Assembly (NCBI RefSeq): GCF_945859705.1
Contig: NC_079134.1
Span: 48,910,402 to 48,974,401, forward strand
Length of the DNA stretch: 64,000 bases
Source of the DNA: Episyrphus balteatus
Lineage: Eukaryota > Arthropoda > Insecta > Diptera > Syrphidae
Direction: 5' to 3'
The translations under genes were made by a program, and so were the position numbers. Below the pieces are notes generated by a model. It had not been told where the DNA came from, made no database searches, and saw only the letters and a program-made list of their open reading frames with translations. Shown piece after piece: positions 12,257 to 25,100 of this stretch; the stretch's first letter is position 1; every line of letters begins with the position of its first letter.

Positions 12257-14250
12257 TTTTATGAATTTTACACCAAAACTCTGGAAAAAAAATATATAAT
12301 AAAATGAAGAAACTTTGACAACCTATAATATCCGAATCCTTCGACTGATTTTAAAAATTTTCTAACGGTTTTTGAAGCTTCTAACATTTTGTAATAATTT
12401 AGCCTTGGATTTTTTGCACAACGCAAAATCTTATTCTTGCAAGGGATTTAAAAAAAGTGAACTTCTGTGAGCCCACGATGTTATGTTCAAAGGAAAAGTA
12501 AATAAATCATTATTATAGCCATCTTCAGCTACGGTTCTTGGTTCAAATCCAAGACTAGACACCTTTTTATTTTTTCAAATCTTGAATTCCTGACAGAAAG
12601 TTAATCTTTTTTATTTACTTGTAAAGCTTACTTTTTCCAAAAAGGGACAGTTAATTTATTTCCCCCATAAACATGGAAATATAAATATTTAATGGAAACT
12701 CATTTTGATTTATAATTTAATAAATAAGTTTTCATTAAAAATTGATATTCCATTCATTTCAGGATTTGCAATTTATTTTTACCTGCCTCCATGGAGGAAT
12801 GCGTGTGCTAAATTTAATTGAATGCAGAATAAAAATACAAAAAAAAAAACGTTTATTTTTTAATACCAACAACTGAACTTACACGTGAATTGTTTTAATA
12901 TAATTACATTACCCTACTACCTTAATTAAACTATCAGTTTAAAGTCTGCTACAGTTATATAGTCGAATATACAAACCAAAAACCCTTTCTCCCTCAATCC
13001 CTTTGCCAAAACTCTGAAACACGGTCATCACTTGATCGCCTTGTTACTACCAGCCACTGAACCCAAATTGGTCATTATATTGAAATGGCAGTGAAAATGA
13101 GTCTATGGCGCATTATTGGGTAAATTTCATTCAATTAAATAAAATTGTTTTAATTAATTGTTATTACCGTATGAACACATGTATACACAACAATATATTG
13201 ATAGATATAGCAAGAGTATTTGTATGTGCGTGAAATTCCTATACGCGCGGATGTGATTTTGCAAAGTGATTCTCTTGCTTCTTGTTTATCCTCCTCACCA
13301 CTTAACCAATTCACACACTGTTGCTCCTGTTGATGTTGTTGTATATAATATAATATTTTATGGAGGTAAAATGTCGCTTTTGTGATACGGATAATTTCTG
13401 TATGAGTTATTATTAATTATTGCGAAATCATAATAAAATGTTAATTTAATTTATACGATTTTATTTAATATTTAATATAAATAATAATTAAATATTATGA
13501 TTGCGGGGAACAAAAAATGTAGGTAAACGAACAATGTGAGATTAACGAAAGAGACTGTTGAAATGAATAGTTTAAGGAATTCTGACAATGAGTTATTCCT
13601 TTAAGTGAGATAAAATTACGTTTAAACTTTTTAGGAATTAATTAGTCAAATATATTTTAAGCTTTTAAGCAATAAAATTAAACACATACCACCTGCTGGA
13701 GACATTTATAAGGTCAATTTACAAGAAACCAGTCCATGAATGTAGGAATTGACATCCTTTTAAGTTGAATATTTAGTCGAGGGTAAATATTCTAGTATCT
13801 TCAATAGAATTTCGAAAAAATAAAAAAAAATAAAGTTCGCTGCTCAGCTCTTTTGTTTAAACAAGAATAATTAAGTGTTTTTATCAGTTTTTAAATTGAA
13901 ATCTTAGGTATAAACGTTATATGGAAATAACAGTGCTTTAATTTATTTTAACATTACATAAGACAATTGCGAAGCGTCTGTATATCCATAATAATGTACG
14001 AGTACATGTGCAGACCGATTAGCTTCAAATTCAGTGACAATACATTTTTTAATTAATTTCCGATGCTAAACGAAATCCTGTCAAGGCATAGACTTTAAAG
14101 TTAGTTTTGTTGAGTTTTTGTTCGTCCGCGCGACCCTTCCTATGTGACATAAGTAATATAAGTGTAAAAAAATACTTTGTCAGGGAAAAATTAATTTAAA
14201 AATTTGAATTTTAGAATTTTTAAAATTTGCAATTTGACTAGGGTTAAAAA
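12257..14250. other. AT-rich DNA with a possible Pol III B box
   Basis: The only RNA-like signal is ggttcaaatcc at 12540-12550, followed by T runs. It resembles a tRNA B box, but a good A box at the right distance is missing, so I would not call a SINE. Elsewhere the stretch is A-T rich, with TAAT-dense sequence near 13430-13500. No gene is visible. Confidence 0.4.
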
Positions 14251-14279
14251 ACATTCATAAAAAACTTTTTATGAATTCT

Positions 14280-14620
14280 TACACCAATACGAGTACAGAA
14301 GGGTTTTAGGAATTAATTTTTTTGGACCAAAAATAACAGATCTTGTTATAAACTTATTATTGAAAAAGTTTAATAATTATTAAAATTATAATTTTCTCGA
14401 ATTAAAAAAAATCAAATGGTAGTTTTTTGGCAAGATCTATCTTTAATTAAAAACATTTCTTCGAAAATCATTATTAGCGGTACCTTTCATAGAACCTTTT
14501 TTTTATTTGATTTTCTACCAAACTACTGATACGATTTGAACAAAATTTCTCATTCCAAATCATTTTCATAATTATTTTGAAAAAAATATTTTTATAGTAA
14601 AAAAAAATGTCTAACTATTT
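14280..14620 (+). repeat. Interspersed repeat, copy 2 (GGTACC-containing family)
   Basis: 'tttggaccaaaaataac' is followed about 150 bp later by 'gcggtacctttcatagaacc' and then 'gatttgaacaaaatttc'. The same order of phrases occurs at 45.25-45.5 kb. The copy is diverged and non-coding. Confidence 0.5.
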
Positions 14621-14834
14621 ATTATACAAATAATTTTTTAAAAATTGGTCTTAGTAAAATAAATTAATCTGCATACTTGTTTAGGAGCTCAATTCAATTT
14701 AAGGTGTTATTTTTTCTCTTTAAACAGCAACTTCATACAAAATTAATGTTTCCAATTGAGTTAACTTTTATATTTTTAATATTTTGCGGCGAAACTTTTG
14801 TTTTTTATCACCCCTCGACACCCCCTTTCATCAA

Positions 14835-15130
14835 TTTAATGCGGCCCAAAGCACTCTTTACCCATTTGTGAAATATGGTTCAAGTCGTTATATGATGTTG
14901 GAATGTTCATCTTCCTAATCACGTAGAGCTATGACGTTCTGTAACGTATTTCTGTATACAAAACGGTTCATATCACCAACTATTTTATCAACTGGATTAA
15001 CTCCATGTCCTGAGAAGCATCCTCTGATCATAAACATACGCCCTTTATGTTTAACGGTTCCCTTTGAAAGTCAAGGAGTAAGAGCTGAGTTGTTTTGCCG
15101 ACGGACGGACAAATCCGTAACAGTCTAATC
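14835..15130 (-). pseudogene. Tc1-like transposase fossil (DDE catalytic region)
   Basis: The minus strand, read with frame changes and stops, gives fragments in Tc1-family order. GTVKHKG (about 15042-15061) corresponds to the family's TVKHGGGSVMVWG block. It is followed by RGCFSGHGVNPV, then GDMNRFVYRNTLQNV (the family's D-x-Y-x-x-I-L-x-N block), then NDLNHISQMGKECF (14848-14890). That last fragment lies where the family has DNDPKHTS before the second catalytic aspartate. Stop codons interrupt the frame and the conserved WPAQSPDLNPIE segment is not seen, so the gene is dead. The upstream part may continue to about 15480, where 'KKYGKVENR' resembles the linker after the DNA-binding domain. 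No terminal repeats were found. The assignment is by eye from known family motifs. Confidence 0.6.
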
Positions 15131-15480
15131 CTTTTAAATTAAATTTAGATTTATAACAGCACTTTTTAGTTAAACACTTTTTAATTAAGGTAGTCCTTGG
15201 CGATTTTCAACCTTGCCGTATTTTTTATAACCTCAAAATATGATATACCGCCATCAACAGCTCTCCGACGAATTGTTTTTCACTCACTTTTTGTGTAAAT
15301 TCACTCTATTCATTAATTCATGTGAAAGTTTATATCTAATTTACAACAGATTTGTCTTTACGGAATATTTTGACTCTTGGTCAACCACCTCGGTAAATCG
15401 TTTCGACGGAATCGGAAGCTTCATAGAAATTAAAAAACTCAGGATCCGTTGATTTAGTTTTCCCCAATACTGTGTATTTG

Positions 15481-17379
15481 AAGATTTTCCGCAACAAACT
15501 ATCCTCTATCAAGTTTTCTTATCAGCTCTTTTGTTTCGTTCATAGCTTTCAGAATGCAGTTGAAATAAGAGACAGATAGGTGATGAATTAGTGTGTTGGG
15601 TTAGATTACATTACTTAAAATTTTATGTTTTCCAGAATTCTGAAATTTAATGCTCATTTATGTAGTTCAGCGTGCAAAAAAAAAATAGTGTTCAAAACAA
15701 TTTTCTGAGATGTCTGCCCATTGTTTTTGTTATATCCTGTCTGATGTTCTTTGACTTAATATAGCAAACTTATTATTTATTGTATTGCTAGAGAAGAAAG
15801 CATTTCAAAATTTATAAATGTTCAAACAATTAAATACACAATATTGCGATTCCCATTGCGTTGAATTTTCGAAAATTAAAAAAAAAAAGACTCACGAATT
15901 GAATTTTCTGAAAAATTTAAATATTATATCGATAACAATTTATTCGATTTAAATAGTCGTATAAGCCAAGATTTAACGTTGCATTTTTTCCCTCAGTGTA
16001 TAATATAGGTAAGTTCTATTTCTTTTTTTTTTCTTCATGCTAGTTTTAAGCTAGGTCTAAAGTTAAAATCATCTTTCAACATATCTTAATTTAACATACA
16101 CACATTCCTTATTTTTATATAATTCTTACATGAAAGTTTTTTATAAAGATTTAAAGTATACCTTAATTTTGTGAATAATCACAATCACGATAAAACACAA
16201 TCCGGTAAATTGCATATAAGTCAAGAAAAGTACGCCCAGTTGAACTCATCTGTAAAAAAGCAAATAAAAAAAATATTATTATGTTATATTACAAAAAACC
16301 AAGACAGATATTTCCTTTAAGAGGAGTAGACGAAAATAAAAAAAAAACACACAAACTTTTGTTAGCCCCAAGCACTTGAACAAATAAAAAGCCGCCTCAT
16401 GCACAACATTCACAATCTTCCATAAGGACAATCATATCGGAAGAAATAAGTCAAAAGGCCGCAACGCACGAACTGGTCGCACAATGCATTGTTTTCGTTG
16501 TGGTTTGTTTTTTTTTTTGTGCTTTTGGTTTGTGACAAAAATTTCGACTATGAAAGAGTCTTCTCTTGCTTCGTTCATAAGGAACAATGTAATTTGCATT
16601 TATGAATATAGGAGGAGGATGCCCAGATAATTCATGGATAAGTTGCATGGCTATACGTATTCATATAGCTGTGGGTCGTGATGCCTTTTTCGAGGTAGTT
16701 TTTAAGCACATTTTTAATCATTTTATAATTTTACAAAATGCTTTTCATTCATAATATCTTATTGGTTGAAATATGAATATTTAAGTTAAAGTTTTCAGAA
16801 GAATTAAATAAATTAAGTGGATTTCATTCATTGAGTAAAATGAATGAGAAATTTAATCTTATTCAGATATCAGATGGGGTCTGCCAGAAGTTCGGTCTAT
16901 ATGATTTCAATGTAAGGTTTTTGAGTAGGTATCCAAAAGGAATTAAAAAATTATTTACTGGTAAATTAAAAAAAAAATACAATATTCCACGTCACGTGCG
17001 TGGAATAAGCAAGATTCAAATAAAATAAAGTCAAAATGAATTTGTTGAAATCGAAACTTGTGATGACTTTTCTCATGATGAGTTGTCCCATTACTTACCT
17101 TGGTAGGGAAAAAGTGTGCTACCAAAGAGTATATTGAGACAAAATAGTGTTTATCAAATAAATATTCGCAATCATTAATGCTTGAAAGAAGAGAAGGTTT
17201 TTTTAGGCTTTGCTCTAAGGATATAATCAAACAAGCATCCAACCTTAAATTGACTCACAGTTTTTAGGCCCTATCCCATTTAATCATTCTCCTTCTTTAT
17301 GCTTTCTGAAATGATTTCGGTTGAAAAAAAACTTATAAATGCTCTAAAACCAAATATAAAAAATTTCTATCGAAACCAG
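15481..17379. other. AT-rich DNA, nothing recognised
   Basis: No gene, RNA or mobile element can be supported. A 65-codon frame at 16831-17028 is slightly less biased than its surroundings but has no recognisable domain. A small hairpin, ttccacg...cgtggaa, lies near 16985-17007. Confidence 0.45.
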
Positions 17380-17620
17380 TTTAGAAAATATTAGCTTTTT
17401 TTCGTTCAGTGTCCTTTCTGCGAGTTCACCACGAATGAGTGAATTTTATAAAAAAATGTTTGTTTTGCACCGAAAAACAAATTTCAAATTTTTTTTAAAG
17501 AACAGGTGCAACAGTTATGAAAACTTGTAACTTCTTATGTAGTAAGGCAGTTATGGTAGAAAATTATTAAAAAAATAAATTAAAAATACACTGAACGAAA
17601 AAAAGCTAATATTTTCTAAA
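17380..17620. repeat. Perfect 33-bp inverted repeat around a 175-bp spacer
   Basis: 17380-17412 and 17588-17620 are exact reverse complements. The inner end of each arm is ACACTGAACG. It resembles the CACTGAA end of the elements at 10476 and 47289, and the right arm is preceded by TA. The arms point outward, so this may be two ends of neighbouring elements rather than one element. Confidence 0.8.
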
Positions 17621-20560
17621 GCTTAAATTCGAAAATTTTTTTTAATCATCATGTACAATTTTGACCTATTTATTAAAATTCACAATTTAATTACTCAAAA
17701 ACCGTACGATTTCTTGTTACATTGATACATTTTTTTTTTTTTTTGACGAACCTTTTCGTCCTGTGAATGTCGCTTACTTTTGGCGTTGTTGCTTAATTAA
17801 AGTTATTAAACCTATTCACATATGTATGTCCTGACCATAACCAAGCAATCCTCTGATTTTGTTTTATACAAAATGAAGTGTTGCCAAAAAGTTTTTCCTA
17901 ACAAAGGGGTCGCGAACTCAAAAAGTTTTAAAAAACGCTAAATTTAAGTACCAAAACATTATTTGATCTTACAAACATTTTCAGCTCATAAAAAGTCTTT
18001 TCAAAATAGATTTTACAAAGTGTTTTTTTTTAATCAAAAACGTTAAAAAAACTTGGTTATTTTTCTAAAATTTAATGGATTTTCTAATTTAGGATTTTTC
18101 TTGTGTTCGTCCATCATGGTTGAAAATGAGAACCAAAAAGACTAGTACTACACTGGAGAAATGTTCATTGCATAAAATTGGAAAAATAGAATGCAAATGT
18201 GCTATAACCTTGGATCTAGATGCCATTAATATCAAATATGAATGGTTATGACATAAAAGCGTTTTATTTTAGTTTCTTTCTTATTTTTTTTTTATCCCAA
18301 AAAATGTATGAAGTGGATGCTTGGAGCCGACGACGACCAACGGCGACACACGCCCAATTTGTTAGTGTTTCACCTGAGAAAGTCGTGAGTTATTTTTTGC
18401 AATCTGTGTATATTTTCCTTACCTACGTGCCTGCATAAATTTAAACATGCTATTTTATCAAAAAAAAAAAAAAATACACCATGTAAATTAAAAAAAAAAA
18501 AACAAAAACTAAATTTCCAGAAAACTAATTTAAGAACATGAAAATAAATTAAACAAACTAATTTTGATTTTAAAAAAAAATTGTATTTTACAAATTTAAC
18601 TAAAATTGCCAGTTTTATGAAAATTGGTTTCGGCGATTGCGAAATCTTCTTTTGGAAATTCATATTGTGCGAAATTCTTGTTGCTCAACTGACTATTAAA
18701 TCAAATTAGCCTAAAAAAAACCTTTGAATATCAAACGAATTTTTTATCGTTTAGTTTTATTAATGTTCCACTTTTTTCGATGTAAATAATTTGCCCTATA
18801 ACAATACTTTAATCACATGTTAAAATATAAAGCAAAACTTTATCCTTTTCAAAAAATAACAACAAAAAAAAAATACAATATTTCTGCACAATGAACATTA
18901 ATTTACTAATAGCCATTTTCAAAAAGGATACCGCATCACTTCTGCTCGAAGGATCCAAACGGTATAACCCAAAAAATTCTTCCTTAAACCAACCAAACAG
19001 AGACACAGTAAATAAAAACTAAAAAAAAAGTTACGAAAAAACTTTTGTGGAGCCAAATTAGCACAGCGTTAACTTGAGGTCCGCTCGCTCAATCCACCCT
19101 TATAAAACATTTATAAAACTTTACATGCATAGTTCTAAGGTTTAGGTTTTGTTCGCTTAGGTTGCAGCCTGCGGCCGCGGCAATATATCTTCCATCACAA
19201 ACAACACATATGTATGACCGTGCAGTGCATCAGATGTTTGCAACTTGAGAGCCAGTCAAAATAATGACAGAAAAAATAAAGGAGAAAACCACGCAGCGAA
19301 ACTCGCTGGCGGCAGCGAACATATTTTCCCACGAAAGTTGAATAAAATATTTCGCCGCCCGAATGGCTCCGAACTCGAAAAGCAAAGGAAGGAAAGGAAC
19401 CCCGTATTTAAGTTGATTAAGGAACAAAGATAAAACCCGAAAAGCCATAACTGTCAAAGGGACGCGAAAACTTGTCATTCTTTGTTATGCATCCCTGAAT
19501 ACAAGTGAAATCAAATTAATTAGAACTATAAAACTTGCACTGTCCAAATGAATGGACGACGGAAGATAAAAGATACAAACGACGGAAAAATACTTCCTTC
19601 GTCATGGGTTTTTGCGTTAGATACTTTTTTTTTCAATTTTGTTTTTAGAAAGAAATCGACTCTCATTAAATTTGCCGAATTCGCAGCTCTCGTCACAACA
19701 TATCAATGTTCCGAATTAAAATACCAACATTTGAATTAATTTATTCGCAAGCATCATTCGTATCTTCGCATACAAAATACATTCAGTCTGCGTGGCGTGG
19801 AGCTTATAGATACTCTAGGAATTTCCTTTATAAGTTGGCATGCATTTTTGTGAGGTTTGGCGACAAATACGACGACGATGGAGTCAAATAGTGTTTTGTT
19901 GAGCATCGACTGAGATTTTTGTCCAACACGAAAGCCAAAAATAAACAAAACACATTCGGTATATAAGATTTTGACGCACACGCATTTTAGAGAAATTTCA
20001 TTAAAATTCCGCTTTGATTAAAATACCATGAGTTTGGTTGGTATAGCATCCATGATGACTTGACTGGGATATGCGAGAGAACAGCGTATTTCTTAGCGTT
20101 TTGTATTACGCGTCACGAATACGAATGACAGAAGGAATTTTTCTTTAGTTAGGCACTTTTGCCGATAGAAATTAAACCAAAAATATTTTTTTGGCTTTTT
20201 TAATCAATTCAGTTTTGTTTTTTATTTTTTTTTCATGAGAATAGGAAGAGTATATATTTTTGGACTTTCAAAAAAAAAAAAGATCATGAAACGATGTGAA
20301 CGTTTTTAAAAATTTGTAAAGCACATGTATTCGGAGTGATTTTTTTATCTGGTTTTCTCCATAAATTAAAATTTTCAAAAAAAAAAAATAATAAAAATAT
20401 CAGAAATATAGGTATTTTTTGACATTTTAATGGTCTATTTTTAGAAATTTTTAATCTATTCCTAATTTTTGTTATGGATTTAGTAAATTTATGTTGTTAT
20501 CTTTGATTTGGTAACAAAACAACTTCTTAAACCAACGGTCAACACACCAAAAAAACAAGA
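17621..20560. other. AT-rich DNA with a less AT-rich part at 19.05-19.50 kb
   Basis: 19050-19500 contains a NotI-like gcggccgc, 'aactcgctggcggcagcg' and few homopolymers. It looks like unique, possibly conserved DNA, but no frame has a domain. The remainder is A-T rich with long A runs (18461-18475, 18489-18501). Confidence 0.4.
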
Positions 20561-21025
20561 CTTGAACAAAAAAAAATAATTTTCATCGTTTCCAACCTTA
20601 AAGCTGTTCGCGTGCAAAAACTGCCACGATTTGACCAGGAAGACCTGTGAATTATAAAAGAAGACATTGCTACCTTTCATTTGACACCAATTTCATCTTT
20701 TAGCTCGATGAGTTAGGAGGGCCCTAAAAATCGACCATTTGAATGCGCCCTACCGCCACTCCTGCCAGGTTACCGAAAGGAAGACCTGTGGTTTTTTGAT
20801 ACACTAATTGAGTCTAAGACCACCATGGTATTTCTTTTCTTCAGCTCGATGAGTTGAAGGGTGCCTAAAAAATGCCCCCGATTTCACCCTGCTACGCCAA
20901 TCCTGCCAGGATGCGGACAGGAAGACCTCTGGTTTTTGAAGTTAATCAAAGTCATCTTTTGCTACAAAAGTGAACTTTTCTTTAGCTCGATGATTTGAGC
21001 TTTTTTGCAGCTGCCGCCCACTCTA
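20561..21025. repeat. Degenerate tandem repeat, 141-bp period
   Basis: 'agctcgatga' starts at 20702, 20843 and 20984, exactly 141 bp apart each time. 'ggaagacct' recurs in phase (near 20639, 20780 and 20921) with 'cctgccagg' before it. The units are clearly diverged, so this is an old array of about three units. A partial unit without the agctcgatga start precedes it. Confidence 0.75.
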
Positions 21026-21540
21026 TGTGCTCTCTTTATCTCATCTATAAAAAGCTCCAACTTTGCAAAACTAAAATTGATTTTTAAAATTTTAGTTTTA
21101 TTCTAATTTAAATTAAAAGCCATTTGTTCCACAACATTTTTTTTTCCCGGAGGATTAAAGAGGGTTTTTATAGTTTAAATTTTTTTTATAAAGTGTGTTC
21201 TAAAATTATTAATTAAATAGACGTTTTAGTCTTTTAATTTTAATTTATATATTAAATCATATGGAATTTATGGAATAACATGTCAGGTAAATGGCCTCCA
21301 CGATTTTGAATACAATTCAAAAGTTTGTCGAAATTGTTCATGCATTATAATTTTATAAAACTTTTCATGTTATGGTTCATAAAAGAATACCTAAGCTATT
21401 TTTAATTTTATCTGAAAAAAAAAAACAATCAAAATTAAAAATTGTTTTAAAATATACAAAACATGTTTTTGAATCGTTTTCACCTCAAAACGACATATAA
21501 TGGATAATTCCATGAGAGCATACATATGTGCTTTTTTTAT
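21026..21540. other. AT-rich DNA, nothing recognised
   Basis: A-T rich sequence with no gene, repeat end or fold that I can support. Confidence 0.5.
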
Positions 21541-21543
21541 GTT

Positions 21544-21650
21544 GATGTAACGGGTGTAACTTTCTAACGTCACATCTTATTCAAAGATTTTCTCGGACAG
21601 CACAATAGTTAGAATACTTTTAATATTAGAAACAATGAAAGAAATTAATA
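21544..21650. repeat. GATGTAACGGGTGT repeat end and dispersed repeat
   Basis: gatgtaacgggtgt followed by 'aactttctaacgtcacatc' forms an imperfect palindrome at 21544-21576. The same opening word is found at about 46053 as gatgtaacgggtgtgacgtt. Just downstream, 21574-21650 is the inverted partner of 7886-7961. The whole looks like the terminus of a dispersed inverted-repeat element. Confidence 0.55.
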
Positions 21651-21657
21651 GACTAAG

Positions 21658-21750
21658 GGCCAGTTTGTTCACACTCGACTATCTTTTAATCATCGATTAT
21701 TTCAAGGAAAATCCTTAATTAAAAGATAATTAAATGTTGAACAAACTGAC
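21658..21750. mobile_element. 93-bp miniature inverted-repeat element
   Basis: TAAG flanks both sides (21654-21657 and 21751-21754). The ends GGCCAGTTTGTTCA and, as reverse complement of the right end, GGTCAGTTTGTTCA match at 13 of 14 positions. The inner 'tatcttttaat' pairs with 'attaaaagata', so nearly the whole element folds into one hairpin. It is non-coding. Confidence 0.8.
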
Positions 21751-21754
21751 CTAA

Positions 21755-23559
21755 GTGTATTAAAATGCTTAATTTAGTAAATAGGTACTGGTACTATGTA
21801 AATAAATAAGAGCAAAACGCATTCAAAAATATGCACATATGCCCTCATGGAATTACTTCTATGTCATTGATTGAATTCCTTGTATAACAATAAATTTTTA
21901 AAAGACCAATTGTGTAAATAATAATTAGAGAAGTTTTTGTTTAGGTATATGTAGTTCTTGGTAATAAATAAATATGTTAAAATATTTTTCAACATCCAAA
22001 AATGGTATGCCATTTTCAAGAAATACAAACAATATTGATTTTAAATAAAATTGAATTTTTTTTAAACACTTAAGTGTATTATAAATATTTTATTTTGTAA
22101 CGGTGAGCAAAGCAATTCCTCATAATAATTTTTTGCGTTTTAAAAAAAAGTTAATATTTTTTTTTTTTGAAAAATAAAATATAATCTATTTTTTTGTAAG
22201 ACGTATAATTTCAATCAAAAGAGCGTTGAAGTGATATACAACATGAGTTGTACCAAAAAATCTGCCTGGCCGCTTTTTAAATTCTATACAAGGAAATCTT
22301 TTTCGGTGTGACCATCATAATGGTTACACTTTTATATGAAAACAATCAATTTTGGTGAAATTCATTGGCGTCTGGTTACCACGATCAAGGCGTCTGGGGC
22401 TTATTAATTTGGTAACTGGATAATAAACTTGTAACAGGATGACAAAAATATTTGATTCTTACTGGAGAAAAAAAAAATTCGACTGTTTTTTGAATTTTTA
22501 TAATCATTTTAATTGGTAAGACTTTGTGTATTTCTATAATTTTAAATACCAAGCAGATAGCTGATGTGCAAAACTCATATCTGTCAAAAAAAAGTATTTC
22601 TATTTGCATCATAATTACTTTCCTCAATATTCCATTTTATAAACTTTTCCATAGAATTCCAATTTGAAAGTTTTTCCAGTCCAAAATGCAAAAATAACTT
22701 CTTCTGAGAATAATAAATGAAATAACAATATAAACGGTTTTATATAATATGATACTTATTACTGGCTGGCTCATAACTTATACATATTTTTTTAACATGT
22801 AGTAATAATGTTCAGTTTGACCTCCACAATTTTACTGATAACTTTTGTATATTGCGAAGTCATTTAATTTGAGTGCATCCTGAGAACAATCCAGAGATAG
22901 ATTGACAATTAACCTATTTTTCTGAAACCTATAGAAGACGACTTATAAGTCAGAGATCTGTCAATTTTTTGTTTAAAGTTCCCATTTTTGAGAGACCATT
23001 TATCACTGCTGTTTTAAATCGCGCTGTTTAACACCTTCTCTTTAAGTACGTAAATATGATATCATTGATTTAAAAGGACGAAAAGTGGTTAAATCACCTC
23101 TTCCACAAAAATACCTTTTAAGGCTCCTTTAAGCATCGTTAACACACATTTTGTACCCCTTTATTGTTTTCATAAACACGCAATTTCAGCTGATGGATGA
23201 AAAACTTTTCGTTCGTTATTAAATATTTTACCCCGCAGTTACAAAAATCACAAAAATGCATACATTAAAAAAAAAAACCGAGCCCCATTAAATATTCGTA
23301 AACTATAAAAGCAATTTTTATTAAATTTCCATTTAATAAAAAAAAAAAAAAATTATGCTGAACCTCGTCGAATATAAAAGAAATATTTCATTTTATTCTT
23401 TTTTTTTCGAAGCTCCAACAACAACAACAAAAAAATTGCTAACTTCTTTGTTCGCTGGGAAAATCAAGAGAAATTCAATTGAGGAACTGGTAAATTAACG
23501 GTTTCAGAGAACTACATGAATACCAACCGACATGCAGGCTGCATTCAAAAATATCACAC
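21755..23559. other. AT-rich DNA, nothing recognised
   Basis: A-T rich throughout with several A runs. No gene, RNA or terminal repeat seen. Confidence 0.45.
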
Positions 23560-25100
23560 GACATAGGTAACTAAAGTAAATACACACCACAAACAAATTT
23601 TCCAACCCTGATGCCTAGCCTCAGGACGACGACGATCAGGACGAACTCTGTTATGCTTTACTGACTTATTCACAGGCAGCGAGAGTGTCCTCTCCTTCTG
23701 CCTATTGATGGTGTTGTGGATGCTATATAACGTCTAGGCACATGATTTTCAATGAATAGGACTATAATGAGGACAATTGGCGATATATATCGTGCGTGCT
23801 ATGGCAGCAGCAGTACCAAAACGAAAGCCAGAAAGCCAAGCCTATATATCCTAGGCCATCATCATCATACAAATACCAACTCTCGCCGCCGCCGCCACCG
23901 CTGCTCCCGAAAGAGCATAACACATCACATCGCACAATCAGTGGGAATTGAATCCGTATTCTGTGGATCAAGAAATTGCCACCGCAATTTGTCAGTTCTG
24001 TTGGAAAAGCCTGAAAGGAGCCAATCAAATGCTCCTCTTTGTCATCGTTTGGTTTTTGCTGTTTGTATATATTTCTGAATATAAAATGCGCAAGGAGCAA
24101 AGTTAAAAGTAAAAAAAAAAAAAAACGATTCACAAGGACAATCATTAAAAATGTTGTTGATCTATAAAAGGAGCACCGGAGGGTTTTTTTCCCGTGTCCG
24201 TTCAATGAATTAAGTGACAACTAGAAGTTCGCTAACCCCCATAAGGTCGAACGCTTTTAGCTTTCAGAGAGAGAGAGGCTAACACCTCAAACATGCCACT
24301 GGGAATATACGACGACGCTCAACAATGCCCGCCACCACCGCGCCACCCTACAAACTGAATCTATTGACGCGTGTAGAATTCCCAACTTGACCATTTTTGC
24401 ACTTTTTTTTGCTGCTTTACGGTTTAGGAGTTACACCAGCGCTAAATAAAGTCATGACAGTGAGCACTTGGCATGCTAGTTGGTTGATACTTGATAGTAT
24501 ATATCGGAAATTAAATCAAAAACCGTTTTGCCTCAGGAGAGTTGATCATTATCCAACAGTTAGTGGGGTGGAGACGGTGATTGTTTTGGTGTTGGTGTGC
24601 TGAGACCCAAGGTAGGCTTTGCCTAGTAAAGAAATCCCAATCAATTAGTTTATCTTTTCGGTTACACCTTTAATGAGACATCCGTGGCATGAGATCGTGT
24701 CCGACCGAACGAAGGAGTGAAGTCGCATATTTGATGACCATCTTGGGCCAACTATGCAGGTCTTCTTTCTACCGCATGTGGATGGTGATTGTGATGATGG
24801 CCAATGGCAATGGGCTGAAACGGAACGGGCCGGGTTCGGGCGCATTTGCAATGCGATATGGTGTCTCAATGTCTGCGATGCTGATGATCCACTTCATGGT
24901 TTGTGGTTTCCTATTTTGTGCATATTTGCCATCCCAGCATCGAGCAGTTGAAGCCGCATTAGGTAAAGTGATATGGTCTGTCTGATGGTGTCGTCGGTCG
25001 TCGTCTGGTGAATGGTGATGATGTGGAAGGTATAAACGAGCGGCAATTGCTATAATGATGACATGGCCAGAAGATGGACATGCTGTTTGTTTTTTGATTG
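23560..25100. promoter_or_regulatory. GC-richer island, candidate cis-regulatory DNA
   Basis: Base composition changes abruptly: fewer homopolymers, a CCGCCGCCGCCACCG run near 23886-23900, GAGAGAGAGA at 24268-24277 and several TATA-like stretches. Frames of 152 codons (minus, 23762-24220) and 98 codons (plus, 24689-24985) exist. They have no recognisable domain, overlap on opposite strands and show no intron signals, so I read them as chance frames. Regulatory function is inference from composition only. Confidence 0.3.

Noticed and set aside
12540..12550. B-box-like ggttcaaatcc as evidence of a tRNA gene
   Set aside because: No A box at a proper distance and no cloverleaf can be drawn; kept only as a remark.
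23762..24220. 152-codon minus-strand frame
   Set aside because: No domain, overlaps a 108-codon plus-strand frame of equal quality, and contains homopolymer-derived phenylalanine and glycine runs.
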